Below are positions 1 through 11,771 of a DNA stretch of 31,865 nt, one piece after another. The notes beneath the pieces were generated by a model that saw only the letters and a list, made by a program, of their open reading frames with translations, was not told the origin of the DNA and made no database searches. Numbering within the stretch: position 1 is the first letter of the stretch; each line of letters begins with the position of its first letter. The stretch covers positions 72,385 to 104,249 of the forward strand of contig CALSCP010002431.1 of the NCBI GenBank assembly GCA_943704425.1. Reading direction: 5' to 3'. The translations under genes and the position numbers were made by a program. The DNA is from Ministeria vibrans ATCC 50519. Lineage: Eukaryota > Opisthokonta > Filasterea.

Positions 1-175
<175 letters not shown>

Positions 176-259
176 ATACCCTCTTTCTGTAACGGTGGTT
201 TCTTTCTCTCTTCTCGTCCTCATCTGTGTTTGCTCAACATCTTAACCTGTTCTGCTCAG

Positions 260-872
260 AGACTGTGGATGGGCCTGGCGATACAGCCAAGCTAAGCGAG
301 CTCAAGTGCTCGGGCGAGCCCCTGCCCAACGAGAACCAGTTTGAGACGGATGTCGTACGTACCACTTTTGGTGTGTGTTGTGTCACTCCAACTGTTGTCA
401 AAATTGTGTAGGAGGCCGCTGCGAGTGCTGTGACCACCAATCTGATGCGCAGCAGCCACAGGAACGACGCTGTGGCGAGTGCGTCATCGGCAGCAGCGAC
501 AACAAGCAACGATGCGTCGTCGTCGTCGTCTGCCGCTGCTTCTGCTGCCGCTGCCGAGTCCGCCGCCGCTGAGGCTGCTGCTGCTGCTGAAGCCGCTGCT
601 GCTGAGGCTGCTGCCGCTGCCGCTGCTGCTGCTACCGAGATTGCCGACATGGCGCAATGTCGCGCTGCCTATGACTATGCACCAAACAGTGATGCGGAGC
701 TTGCCGTGTCCGAGGGCGATCTCCTGTGGGTGGTCGAGGACGACGGAAGTGGCTGGTACGAACGATGCTCTTTGTGTGTCTTCGGTGTCTTATTGTGTTC
801 TTTTATAGGACTCGCTGTCGTCTGGGTGACGATGAGGGCTACGTACCGTCGTCCTACTTGGAAATGCTGTGA
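260..872 (+). CDS. SH3-domain protein, C-terminal part (CIP4/FBP17/TOCA-like), 5' end outside window
   Basis: Three exons: 260-354, 412-755, 809-872, with GT-AG introns 355-411 and 756-808; the first exon enters with two bases of a split codon. The last ~55 residues form a complete SH3 domain: AAYDY, the ELAVSEGD acidic turn, the conserved Trp in GSGW, and GYVPSSYLEML just before the stop. A C-terminal SH3 with GW-T-R and EGYVP-SY resembles CIP4/FBP17/TOCA-1 F-BAR proteins, which link membrane curvature and Cdc42 to actin nucleation. The F-BAR and HR1 parts would lie upstream of the window, so the family name is inference. Between the short acidic upstream segment and the SH3 is a low-complexity Ser/Ala linker (roughly 463-640) built from GCN and TCN codons. 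The intron at 756 splits the Trp codon of the SH3. Confidence 0.7.
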
Positions 873-1445
873 GAATGAAAATTGTTTTGGTTGTTTGGTT
901 TCTTTTTATTCTCTCTTCAGTTCTCGCTATGCGGACCACCGCCGATGGTCGTTGGCCTATTAGTTACTACAATGCAATCTCTAGTCTCTCCACCCTCTTT
1001 CGTCTTTCGCTGTCATCGTTTTAACGCGGATCACAATTTGAGAAAGGAGTCAATTTCGAGTCTCCGTCTCTTCGCTCCCCCCGACTGTCTTTTCCTTTCG
1101 GTTCACTCCCATTCACTTCAAACAGCCATTCCAGACGATCTCCAGCTCGTGCCGTAAGCGTCAGACCAGAATTCGTCAACTTTTCTCAGGAACTAAATTT
1201 AGCTGCAACCTGACAACTCCGCGTGCAAACAACTTTATTATTCTAAGCTTTTGTCTCTTAAGTTATATTTTCCATTGACTTTTGACCATTTCATATCATT
1301 CTTTTTTCTTTTCTCTTTGCTCTGAAAAACTTTATTATTTATACTGCTATTTCAGTATACGCTCTCGTCGATCTGTAGCACGAGAGCCTTCAATTTCAAA
1401 CTCTCTTTGAAACTTGTGACGTCTCAGCAGTTTTTTATCGACAAG
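873..1445. other. Intergenic region, 573 bp
   Basis: This lies between the stop of the SH3 gene and the first ATG of the receptor gene on the same strand. Its second half (about 1190-1360) is AT-rich, unlike the flanking coding sequence, and probably holds the receptor promoter and 5' UTR. I see no convincing canonical polyadenylation signal, RNA gene or conserved ORF here. Confidence 0.6.
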
Positions 1446-4400
1446 ATGTGGAAAAAGATGGTAATGCGCTGCTCCTTTGCTCGCCTTGATGCACCTGTAC
1501 TTTTCGTTCACTGTGTCAAACATGCTCCCGGCACGCATGTGCTCGGAGTTTGCTTGCGTCGCGCTGATTCCCACGCAACACCACCAACACCAACACAAGT
1601 CTCGCGCACTCACACGCACTCCTGTAGACTCCCCTGGTGCTTTTGGCGCTGCTCATTGCCGGCTCCAACGCCACGTGTAGCTGTGAGAACAACAGCGTCT
1701 GCTTCAACATCACAACGGCTGTGCTGGACTTCTGCGACTGCCACACGACTGGGTTTTACGGCGTACGCACTCCCCTCTCCTCTTCCGACCGCCTTCTGGC
1801 CCACGGATCCTTCTTATTCTCCCGCTGATGTAGGTTGGATGTGCCTACTCTGGCGAGACGGTTCGTCTCGAAGAGGGTCTCGCCCTCAATGGCAACAACT
1901 ACGCCTACTCATCGATCATTCTCGATGACGATCACTTTGTATTGACAGGCAGAACATCGGCCGGCATCCTCACGGCCGCCGCAAAAACCAGCTCGGTACC
2001 CTTCTGGTGTACTTCTAACTTTCGTGTGCATGTTCTCACTGCGCCTTTGTTTTCCGTTCATTACTTCTTTCTTTTAGTTCACCGCTCTGGTCAATCGCAC
2101 TGCGGGTATTCAGTGGATTGCACAGGAGACGGGCACATCAACACTGTTTGTGCGCGAGTCCGTTGTCGACACCGCTCACCAGCGTATATTCACGCTGACC
2201 CAGTCGACCGGTACCTTTGACGGCACAAGCTCATTGGGCTCAGCGGATGCCCTGGTCTTTGCGTACAATGCGACGGACGGCACCAAACTCTGGTCGAAGC
2301 GCTACGGCTCAACCTCGTTCGACACGATGGGCCGCATGCACTACGCATCGGCACTGGGCTCGGTTGTTGTTGGGGTCAATGCAGGCGGTGCGGTTGTCGA
2401 CACCACACTGGCCGCCGACGACGCCACGTTTGTCGCGCTCCTCGCCCTCAACGACACCGACGGCACCATTGTCTGGGCGGCGAGTGACCCGTCCACCACC
2501 TACGGTCAAAAGGCGGGCGACATCACCTCCAACGACCAGTACGTCTTCTTGGCAATCGACGTGTCCGAGGCGCACAACGAGGCGCCCAGCATGACTCGCC
2601 TGTGCGCCTTTGCCCTCAACACGGGTGCCCTCCTGTGGTCCAAAGACCTCGTCTCGGTCGGCTACCCGCCCAACCACTACGGATCCATTTCCCCCTACTT
2701 CATGACGTTTAGCTCGGCCAGCCAGGCACTTGTCGTCGGCGGCGTCTTCTTCGGCAACATCACGGCGACGATGGGCATCGATTTGTTTTACGACGTACTG
2801 GAGTTTGCACCATCGACAAAGAGCTACGTCATGCGCCTCAGCGCGACCACAGGCGACATTGAATGGGTTGCTACGGTGCAAACGGGCAACGCGCAGAGCA
2901 CGGAGGCCGTAGGTGTTGACGTGGACGCCGTGGGAAATGTACTGCTAGCCGTGCGCACGTCCGAGCCCATCGGCACTGCTCCCTCTGCCTCGGTGGACGG
3001 CGCCGACCAGACCCATCTCTTTGTGTACTCGAGCGAGGGAACGTTGCGCTCGCAGGCTGTCATTGCGGCGTCGGAGGACCTCTTCAATGAAGCAGTCAGC
3101 GTCTCGCCGACGACCGGCCTGGCCGTGCTCACAGGCTCTCTCGTCGGCGATGGCGTCTTCTCACAGGCTGTGCCTGAGTCGACCAAAAGGCAGGCACTCC
3201 TGACGTTTGCCAACAGCGAGAATGCGTGTGCGTCGAGTCCGTGCCAAAACAGCGGCACGTGCACCAATGGATTTGTCGACTTTGTGTGTGCGTGTCCCGA
3301 GACGGCCACCGGCACACTGTGCGAGACACTCTTTGACCCGTGCCTGTCGAGGCCCTGCCAAAACAACGCCAACTGCACTGCCACCCAGGACCACTTAAGC
3401 TTCACCTGCGACTGTGTCTTGGGCTTTCGCGACACCCTCTGTGAGACGGTCGACTTGTGTGCCTCAAACCCATGTCAGAATGGCGGTGTCTGCTACGAGG
3501 ACCTTGTCAGCAGCGTCCACCGCTGCAACTGCACGCAAGTCGAGGCCTTTGGCGAGGTATGCCAGAACATCGGCCAGGCACAGCAGTTTGACACGTCGCC
3601 GCCCAACATCGATGTTGGCGTCAGCGGCGACGGCGTCTACGTGTACACCAGCAGCATTGCCGAGACGGGCTGTTCCCTCATCAAACTCACGGCCGCCAAT
3701 CTGACCCTCATGTGGGAGGATATTCACACGGATACCACCGAGCTGTGTCGCGACCCGACGACGGACGACGCCGCTTCGCTCGTCTGCTACGTTGCCAACT
3801 ACAACGGCGCCCTCACCCAGGGCTCCAAAGACGTCGCGACCCTCTGCTACAACGCCAATACCGCGGGCGCTACCTTTCTCTGGATGAGTCTGGTGGGCAC
3901 GACGGGCAGCGACTCGGCCGAGGCGCTGTTTATCGAACCGACGCGCCACCTCGTCGTCTCGGCAGGCATGGTCCCCCGAAACAAGGTCGTCGACGGCGGC
4001 GCTGCTGTTAACCACGACACGTCGTATGTCGTCGCGTACAATGCGACGGGCCACCAAATGTGGCTCACCCAGCAGCGACCGGGCGTCGAGACCATGATGG
4101 CCCTGCTTGCGCACACGACCGACCGCTTCTTCATCTTGCACCAAGGAGTCGAAAGTTCCACGGTATGGCTTTATGTCATGGACATGGAGACGGGCGCCCA
4201 GCTGGGCCTCACGTGGTTCACGCCCGTCAACGGCGACGACTACTTTGAGCACTTTACGCTGTTCTACCACGACAACGCCGTCTTTCTTGGCGGTTTTGGC
4301 GACGGCGACTACACGCAAACGCTTACCACTTACTCCAACGGTCTCCAGCGCACCATTGTTCGCTTTGACGTCGACTCGGACCACCACAATGCCACCATTG

Positions 4401-7400
4401 CATGGAGCGCCCTCTACGGCAGCGAGGACAAGGACGACTTTGGCTTCAAACTCGACGGGGCACTCGACGGTACCATCATGCTTGTGGGCGTGACCAAGCT
4501 GGACCTCGACGGCATCACCGACGCCTCGCCCTCCGTCAATCGTGCTGTTGTCGAGGGCGTTGACCCGACAACGGGCGCCTCACGGTTCACACGCCAGATC
4601 ACTCAGCTGCTCCATGGCCAGTCGGTGACCACCACCGGCCTTGATCTCGCCTTTGACAACACACACTCGGCAATCTTTGTTGTGGGTGGCACGTCGAACA
4701 ACGGCTACTTTGACGCAAGTCGCACCGACCTCGCCGGCAACAACTATATTGCACGTATCGACGACGACAACGACTCGTGTGCCACGTCGCCGTGCCTCAA
4801 CGGCGGCACATGCATCGACAGTATCTTCTCCTACATATGTTTGTGCTCCGTCAGCTTTACCGGCACCACCTGTGAGACGCGCTCGAACCAGTGCGACTCG
4901 TCGCCCTGCCAGAATGAAGGCATATGCGTTGATGGTCTTGGCAGCTTCAGCTGCTCCTGCACCGCCCTCACCACCGGCACACTTTGCGAAGCGACCTTCT
5001 CGTGGTGCGACTCGTCGCCGTGCCAGAACACCGCCACGTGTGTGGACGGGACGGCCGGCTACACTTGTACATGTGCAGCGGGCACAGCCGGCGACCACTG
5101 CGAGTCCAATGTGGACGAATGCGCCTCGTCGCCCTGCCTAATGAACTCCACCTGTGTCGACAGCGTCAACGGCTTTTCTTGCGCCTGCGTCCCTGGATAC
5201 ACGGGCACCCTCTGCGGCACCGATGTGGACGAGTGTGCCTCGTCGCCTTGTCGCAACGGTGGCACATGCATCAACCTCTTTAATGGTTTCTCGTGCGCCT
5301 GCGTCAACAACACCTCTGGCGCCCAATGCGAGGTGGACTGTCGCGGTGGTCTCTCGGTGGGCGGCAAGGCCGACGATTACGCCACCTGGCAAGATCGCAT
5401 CGACGGCTTTGCTGGCTGCACCTCCATTGTGGGCGACCTTGTCATCAGCGGCAACATCACGGACAGTGCCGGCCTCGCTTCCATCACGACGGTGCACGGT
5501 GCCCTGCATGTCGACACGACGTCGACACTCGACTCGCTCGACGCACTTGCCAACTTGGTCACGGTCAATGGTGACGTGTTCATTGTGGACAACGCAGACC
5601 TGACGACCTCGTCGGGACTCGTCTCGTTCACGACCACCACCGCCTCGCAAGTCACCTTCAGTGGCAATGCCAAACTCGTGTCGTGCGAGGGTCTGGCCAA
5701 ACTGTCGGGTGTGACCCTTGCCGGTGCCCTCACCGTCGCGAACAATGCACTCATGACCTCACTCAATGGCATTGATGCACTCACGGGCGCTCACACTGTC
5801 GTACTGACGGGTCTGCCTCTCGTGACGAGCGTCATGCCCGTCGGCTCGATTGCCATCTCCACGACACTCACTGTCGACAACATGGACGGTCTTGTGGCGC
5901 TGACGGGACTTCTTATGAGCGGCACTACAGAACAATTGGAGACGTTGACGCTGACCAACAACGACGCACTTGTGTCGCTCGTGGGTCTTGAAGCACTCAC
6001 GGGTGTTCATGGCGATCTGACTGTCTCAGGCAACAGCGTGCTGGTGACGATGACGCCTGCAAGTGCCCTCGATCAGCTGGTCTTTGTCGACGGCACATGG
6101 ACCATTGCAAACAACGCGGCCATGACGAGTTTGTCGTGTCCCCTGGCCGCTCTGGTGCGCGTGGGCACGCTTGTCATCAGCGACAACGCCATGCTCACGT
6201 ACATGTCGGGCTTTTCGTCGCTGACGCAGGCGACAAGCATCACGCTGAGCTCCATGGCGTTGCTCACAAATGTGACAGGCGCCTTTGCGTCGCTGGTGCA
6301 CGCAGACACGCTGCAACTCAACACGCTGGCAGGCATTGTCGATTTGACGCTGCAGACCTTTTTGGGGTCGACCACAGCACAGGTGGACGTGCTAACGCTG
6401 GACAACATGGACTCGCTGACGGATGTGTTCCTCAACGACGTGCTTGTAATCAATGGCACGCTCAACGTGGCCAACTGCGACGGTATCCAGACGCTGGCGG
6501 GCCTGGCAAGCCTCACGACCGTCTACGGCAACCTGACCTTTGCGTCGTGCAGTGCGCTGACGGAGATTACGGGGTTGCAGCAGTTGACGCTCGTCACGGG
6601 CTACGTCGTACTGACGGGCAACGGCGAGCTGTGTGCGGGGCGGTTTGTTTCGTGGGACACGGTGGCACAGCAGGGAGCCATCATTGAGGGAAGCCCCACG
6701 CTCGACTCGGTCAAGTGCAAGCTAGCCGAGCTGCTGTCGACGCCCACCAACACGACGGAGACGGTGCAGACCAATGCACAGCTGCTCAAGGAGGTCACCG
6801 AGTCGAACAAGTGGCTGGGTGCTGACAGCAAGACGGTGGCGGCAAAGCTCATTCTGGACAAGGTCGAAGAGGTGATTGTGTACCTGAAAAAGAACCCGCA
6901 GAGTGCTAGTGGCAATGTCACGAACAACACCCTGTCGAGTCTGGATGCAATGTTGGACGCGAGTGCCGTGAGCGAGCTCAAGGTCCAAGAGAAGGGCCGT
7001 TCGACACGTGTCGCGCGGCTCACCGACGACTTTGTCGATTTGTTGCTGGATCTCAACAACTGCGGCACGTCCGTCGACCTGGTGGGAACATACCTGTCGA
7101 TGAAGGTGATCCAGGTGAACGACGCGTACGACATTGACGGCGATTATACAACGGACAGCAACAATGGCGTGCAGCTGCCGTCAGGCTTTGCTATGGAGGC
7201 GCAGTCGCTGGGCCACCTAAACATGAGCGAGAGCTGCTTCGAAGTGTCGTTTATCGAGTACGAGGTGAACCCTTTTGATTCCAACTACGACAACCAGTCG
7301 ACGACCATTGACAGCAATGTGGTGTCGCTGTCGGTGGGCCGCTCGCTCGACATCAACGGTCTGTCCAACGACACGTCCGTGCTCATTACGCTGCGTCACG

Positions 7401-9178
7401 TCGTCCTGGTTGAGGGCGAGCGCACCTGCGTGTACTGGGACGACACCAACGAAGTGTGGGACAGCGACGGGTGCGAGGTAGTCTCGTCGGATGCGTACCA
7501 TACGGTGTGTCGCTGCAATCACCTGACCAACTTCGCGCTGCTGGCGGGTGCCGATGTGTACGCGTCGCTGTCTTCGACGAACGCACAGGTGCTTGAAGTG
7601 CTCTCGTGGGTTGGTGCAGTGCTGTCCATTCTCGGGTGTGTCTACATCATCTTTGTGTATGCGTGGATTAAAGCGCTGCGCACGCGCCCCCAGCGCAATA
7701 TTCTCAACTTGGCAGTGGCGCTGCTCATGCTCAACCTGGTCTTTGTCATTGGCAGCGATCGTGTGGATCCACGCGGCGGCTGCCGTGTCGTCGCGGCCCT
7801 CCTGTACTACTTTCTTTTGGCCATGTTCTTGTGGACGGCGTGCATTGCGCGCGACATGACCTTTTTCCTGGTGAACCTTGTGGGCGAGCCAACCCCGTTC
7901 AGTCGCTACCTGGCGTTTGCCTGGGGTCTTCCGGCGGTTGTGACTGCCGTGTTGGTGAGCGTCGACGGTGGCACGGACTGGACCACCCTGGGCTTTGGCA
8001 GTGCTGCGTCGTCGTGTTTCGTGTCGACGCGCGGCGGTCTCATTGGCGCCGTGATGTGTCCGCTGGCGCTGGTGATGCTGCACAATGTGTACGCCATGGT
8101 GGGTGTGACCCGCTCGCTGTACAAGAATGCGCAGTCGGTGGGAAAGACAAGCTCGGCGGCGCGCAAGAATAAGCAGAGTCTCATGTTGTACTGCGGCCTT
8201 TTTGTGGCCATGGGCCTGGCGTGGGTCTTTGCCTACGTGGCCATTGTGGGCGGCACGGTCTTCTGGTATCTCTTTGTCATCTGCAACTCGACGCAAGGTC
8301 TGCTGCTGTGCATTTTCTTTGTGTTGCGCGGTCGAGCGTGGGAGGAGACCAAGAAGAAGGCGGGCAAGGTGGATATGTTCAAGTCGGGCGCGACCAACAC
8401 GACCAGTGGCGGCGGAGGCGGCAAGACGACCAAGAGGAGCACGGACACGACGTCATCGTCGGGCGTCACACGCGGTAGCACAACGCTTCAAAGCAACGCC
8501 AGCAGTGGGGCGGGCATGCTGGAAACGCGGCCCGTCTCGGGCGACTGGGAGATGGTGGGCGGCAGCGAAGGCGTGTCGACGGTCGTCATGAGCTCGATGG
8601 GCGACTCGGAGGCGCCCGCAATATTGAGTGACGCCTGGCCCAGCGGTCGCGAGAGCGACGACACCAAGATGGGGCCGGACGAGGGACAGTTTGCATTTGA
8701 CGAGGCAAGTGGCGACCCGGTCGCGCGTCTCAAGACCAAGCCACAGCAGGTGGCGGTACACGCGTCGACGACCGACGAGCAGAGCGCGTTCCGTGAGTCG
8801 GTGGTGCGCGTTGGCAAGGCCTACACCAACCCGCTCGGGGTGGCGCGGGGCGACGACGCGACTGTTGTGGACATGTCGACGCGCCAGAGCGTGGCAACGG
8901 TCATGATTGAGGGGAACACGCAGAGTGAGAGTGGCAGTGTGATGGACTCAACGAGTGACGACGACGAAGTTGAGGTCGCAGGCAACCAAGGGGCGCGCAG
9001 TGGCGACTACATTGCGTTGACGGTCACGGCGGCGCCCGACGACGGCATGGACGACGACCTGCACCCGCCGAGGCGTGAGAGCGGCGACAGCTATGATCCG
9101 CACGACTTCAGTGACTCGAGTTTGCTCTTGCAACGGTCGTCCCAGAACATTGGAGGGGATCCCGAAGTGGCTCTCTGA
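1446..9178 (+). CDS. Adhesion-GPCR-like receptor: beta-propeller-like regions, EGF repeats, receptor-L-like repeats, GAIN/GPS, 7TM
   Basis: Exons 1446-1460, 1628-1762, 1834-1995, 2078-9178; 2470 residues. A signal peptide (1-20, MWKKMTPLVLLALLIAGSNA) is followed by a Cys-rich EGF-like segment (21-53). Two stretches of W/G-containing beta-strand repeats (about 60-485 and 600-1000) resemble PQQ/SBBP-type beta-propellers. They are separated by three EGF repeats (486-599) and followed by five more (1003-1188), the last two starting DVDECASSPC as in Ca-binding EGFs. Receptor-L-like strand repeats span 1192-1645 and a GAIN-like region 1650-1930. The GPS has CVYW, a GC pair and CRCNHLTNFALL; the predicted autocleavage is between L1920 and T1921. 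Seven hydrophobic segments follow (about 1942-2192, class B/adhesion-like), then a ~278-residue Ser/Thr/Asp-rich tail. Role: cell-surface adhesion or ligand sensing with G-protein signalling (inferred). AATAAA lies at 9261. Confidence 0.9.
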
Positions 9179-9260
9179 GCTGATATGCGTATTGTGCGTT
9201 GTACTAATGGTTTTTATACGACTACTTCGTCTTAATAAGTATAGTAATAATAATAATAAT

Positions 9261-9266
9261 AATAAA
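9261..9266 (+). terminator. AATAAA polyadenylation signal of the receptor gene
   Basis: A canonical AATAAA sits 83 nt after the receptor stop codon, at the end of a TAA repeat. The repeat makes several overlapping AATAA matches, but only this one is a full hexamer. Confidence 0.6.
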
Positions 9267-9306
9267 GTCATTGTAATGATGGTTATCATTTAAATTAAAA
9301 ATCGTG

Positions 9307-9308
<2 letters not shown>

Positions 9309-9345
<37 letters not shown>
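9309..9345. repeat. (CA)n microsatellite
   Basis: An uninterrupted CA dinucleotide run of about 18 units in the spacer upstream of the F-box gene. Confidence 0.95.
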
Positions 9346-9347
<2 letters not shown>

Positions 9348-9554
9348 CGGAGAGCCGACAGTGAACAGTCTGCCGACTGCACAGTGTAAGGAAAAGCAGG
9401 TGGCGCGGTGAGGCAGCGGGAGCAGTCCTTGTGGGCGGCAAACGCAAACTGATCAGGGGAGAAAGTGCCACAAGTTCGTGCGCGTGGCACCTTGCGCTCC
9501 TCAACCCACTCGAAAATCGTTTAAAGCAACCACGCACACTTATTTCGCCATTCC

Positions 9555-10822
9555 ATGTCTCCATCCATTTCACCCATGACGTCCGACATTCACCTGGCCA
9601 TTGCATCGGCGACGGCGGCGCGAGCACTCGTGGAGCGCGACCGAATACAAAAAGCATCGGCGTCCTGCTCTTCGTCCTCCTCCTCCTCCGCCTCCACGAC
9701 TCCCTGCTCCTTGCATCCTTGCTCGTCGACTTCCTCCTCGACTCTGTCGGTCCGTTGCAACATGGCCTTGGGTGCCATCAAGTTCTTGGATCTCTGTGTA
9801 AGCAGACAGCACACGAAACACAACACAGCGGTGACCCCCTTGCAATTGTCTCTGTACAGGACGATGTCATCTGGGCCATCTTCTCGCACTGCGACTACAG
9901 GTCGCTGTGTGCCGTGGCCATGACGTGCCGCAGACTAAATAGGCTATCGTCGCAGAACCACGTCTGGCGAGCGCGTCTCGACCCCGACAAGTTCAGCGGC
10001 GCCGAATACGGCGGCTGTCCGCAATGCTTTGCCGCAGCGCAGCACACGGCGTCCCTCAAGGAGCGATTTAGACTACTGGTGACGCCCTGTGATCAGATGG
10101 ACCCGCGCGCCGGGGCATTGTCGTGTAACAGGCCGAAACTATCGTCGCGCTTTCTGTCGCTTTTTCAGTCGCTTAGCAACCGACCGCTGCGCCTGGTGCT
10201 CACTGGTCCGGGTCTGTGCCAGGGCGCCAGTGGGTTTGTGCGACAGTTGCTCTGGGCACATACATCTCCGTTCCGTACTACAGGCATGACACCCGGCGCC
10301 TCGGGTGTGGGCGCAGGCATTACCTGTGAGTTTCGATCCACTGTCAAACTCACCGTTGTCACTGTGTATCCGGCGTCACGTGAGGTCCGCCAACGTCTCG
10401 TGGCCGGCCACCACGCACCCTCGGTTGACGTTGCAACGGAAGAGCGCGTACTGGGCACAGCCGACATGGTTTTCTTTGTGGTGGACGCGACACGCGACTC
10501 GCACGTCACCCAGCGTCTCGAGCAGGCGCGTGAGGCCGTCAGCCGCCTGGCCTTCATAGGCCCGCTGCGTCCAGGCGTGCCCCTTGTCGTCATGTCGGCG
10601 TCCGCACGCAACACTCCCACCCTCGCACCGGCGCCTCTTGCGCGCGCCCTGGCCCTGCACGCGACCCCAGCTCACACCGCCCGGCCCCGGTCGAATGCCT
10701 TGCCTGCCCTCCCGCCGCCCCGCCGTCCCTGGTCCATTTTTCCCGTTGACGTTAACACCCTTGATGGCGCCAGTCGTGCCACCGACTGGGCTGTGCGCAT
10801 GCGACGCAGAGCCCTCTTGTAA
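9555..10822 (+). CDS. FBXO4: F-box protein with atypical GTPase-like domain (FBXO4-like)
   Basis: Exons 9555-9797 and 9860-10822 (62-nt intron, phase 0); 401 residues. The N-terminus is Ser-rich and low complexity (about 36-63). An F-box follows at about 74-122, crossing the intron: LDLC|DDVIWAIFSHCDYRSL then CRRLNRL and VWRARL. The second half (about 189-395) resembles the atypical GTPase domain of human FBXO4: VLTGPGL where FBXO4 has MFGPGL, GVGAGITCEF where it has GIGSGVNFQL, then VYPASREVRQR, a VDATRD strand and PLVVMSAS. As in FBXO4 there is no GKS/T P-loop, so nucleotide binding is unlikely. Known family role: SCF ubiquitin-ligase substrate adaptor (TRF1 and cyclin D1 in mammals); the substrate here is unknown. 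A second in-frame ATG at 9576 is an alternative start. ATTAAA at 10859 may be its poly(A) signal. Confidence 0.8.
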
Positions 10823-10858
10823 TCAGCTTTTTTTTCTTTTCTTTTTGGGACATAACAT

Positions 10859-10864
10859 ATTAAA
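10859..10864 (+). terminator. ATTAAA polyadenylation signal variant for the F-box gene
   Basis: ATTAAA lies 36 nt after the F-box stop, in the 105-bp AT-rich space between convergent genes. Confidence 0.45.
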
Positions 10865-10927
10865 CTTATTGTATTTTCTATTTCACAAATATTCGTCACT
10901 CACACTCTGGCATGGCAGTGTCTCTGG

Positions 10928-11771
10928 TTACGAGAGTGGCGGGGGCGTTGGACGATCGTCACTCCCACTCGGCCCTGCGCCATCGTCGCTTGGCCCTGCA
11001 CCGTCGCCCTGCCGCGGCGGCTTTCCATCAATCTCGGGCTGCTGCGGGGTGGGACGCCGGGACGGGCGCATGAGGTAGAGCACAAGGGCGGCCACCAGCC
11101 ACGCACCCACCATCAGTGTTGTTCTGTCCACTCCCGCGGTCGCCGACGGCGCCCCCGCGTCGTCTCCGAGACACTCTGTGTCCGTGCATGCTGTCTGTGT
11201 TTGTGTGAGCTACAAAGGAAGAGTGTGTCAATACAAACACACACACACAGTCACACAGAGTATGTAAAGGAAGCGCCAAATTGCGACAAAACGCATTCAA
11301 TTGACTCCACCCAGTCGCTGGGTGCATCACAGTAAAACACATGGACCCACCCCAACGCGTGCAAGTGATAAAACAAAACGGAGAAGAAGAGAGAGAAAGA
11401 AAGAGAGCGAGGAAAAAAAAAAAAAAGAGAACTTGTCAATAGGACAGGGTTGAAAAATGCACAGCAGGGGTGGCGTGCACGTCGGACGAGGTGCTCACAC
11501 CGTGGACTAAGTAGGGGGAACGACAGCGGTAGCCTGGCGAGTTTGGGAGAACCGCAAAACGAGCAGTTTCAAGAATGTCAGCTCAAACAGGACAGTTGGC
11601 ACAGATAGGAAGGCGGCCGACGCACCAGAACACAGGTATAAGCGACCAGGTGTGCAGGGTGAGTGGCACGTGGCGAAGGAGCAGACGCGCGTTAGATACC
11701 GTTGTCAGGAGACGACGCATCGCACTCATGTGGCCGCAGACGCACTCGCAGGGATCGAAATCGTCAGCCAT
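10928..11771 (-). CDS. SMIM14: Small integral membrane protein 14 (SMIM14)
   Basis: On the minus strand, exons 11771-11700 and 11209-10928 with a 490-nt phase-0 intron; 117 residues. The start MADDFDPCECVCGHMSAMRR closely matches the DPCECVC...AMRRL signature of animal SMIM14, and exon 2 opens with TQTACTDTECL, matching its C-T-D-T-E-C-L block. One transmembrane helix follows (about 55-71, LMVGAWLVAALVLYLMRP), then a Pro/Gly/Asp-rich tail. Human SMIM14 is 99 residues with the same order of elements; it is an ER-associated single-pass protein of poorly known function. The invariant Cys pairs are all present. The gene is divergent from DUS4L (158 bp between ATGs) and convergent with the F-box gene. 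Its intron holds CA and GA tracts and is the longest in the window. Confidence 0.88.

Larger units (their letters stand above)
9179..9554. other. Intergenic region with microsatellites
   Basis: A 376-bp spacer between the receptor stop and the F-box start, same strand. It contains a (TAA)n run (about 9244-9264) overlapping the polyadenylation hexamer, and a (CA)n run at about 9309-9345. The rest (9346-9554) is presumably promoter and 5' UTR of the F-box gene. No RNA gene seen. Confidence 0.7.

Noticed and set aside
234-650. Ala-rich minus-strand frame opposite the SH3 linker
   Set aside because: A GCN/GCA repeat gives poly-Ala on the opposite strand as well. The sense frame connects to an SH3 domain and has splice sites.
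3464-4387. 307-codon minus-strand frame under the receptor's second propeller-like region
   Set aside because: Val/Arg/Asp-rich composition typical of an antisense shadow; no family resemblance.
7217-8296. 359-codon open frame on the minus strand inside the receptor
   Set aside because: It is antisense to the conserved 7TM and GPS region, His/Arg/Gln-rich and without any recognisable domain. It follows from GC-rich codon usage of the sense gene.
9431-9859. Upstream extension of the F-box open frame from 9431
   Set aside because: It runs through a good 62-nt intron in the wrong frame for exon 1. The 9555 start joins in frame to a complete F-box.
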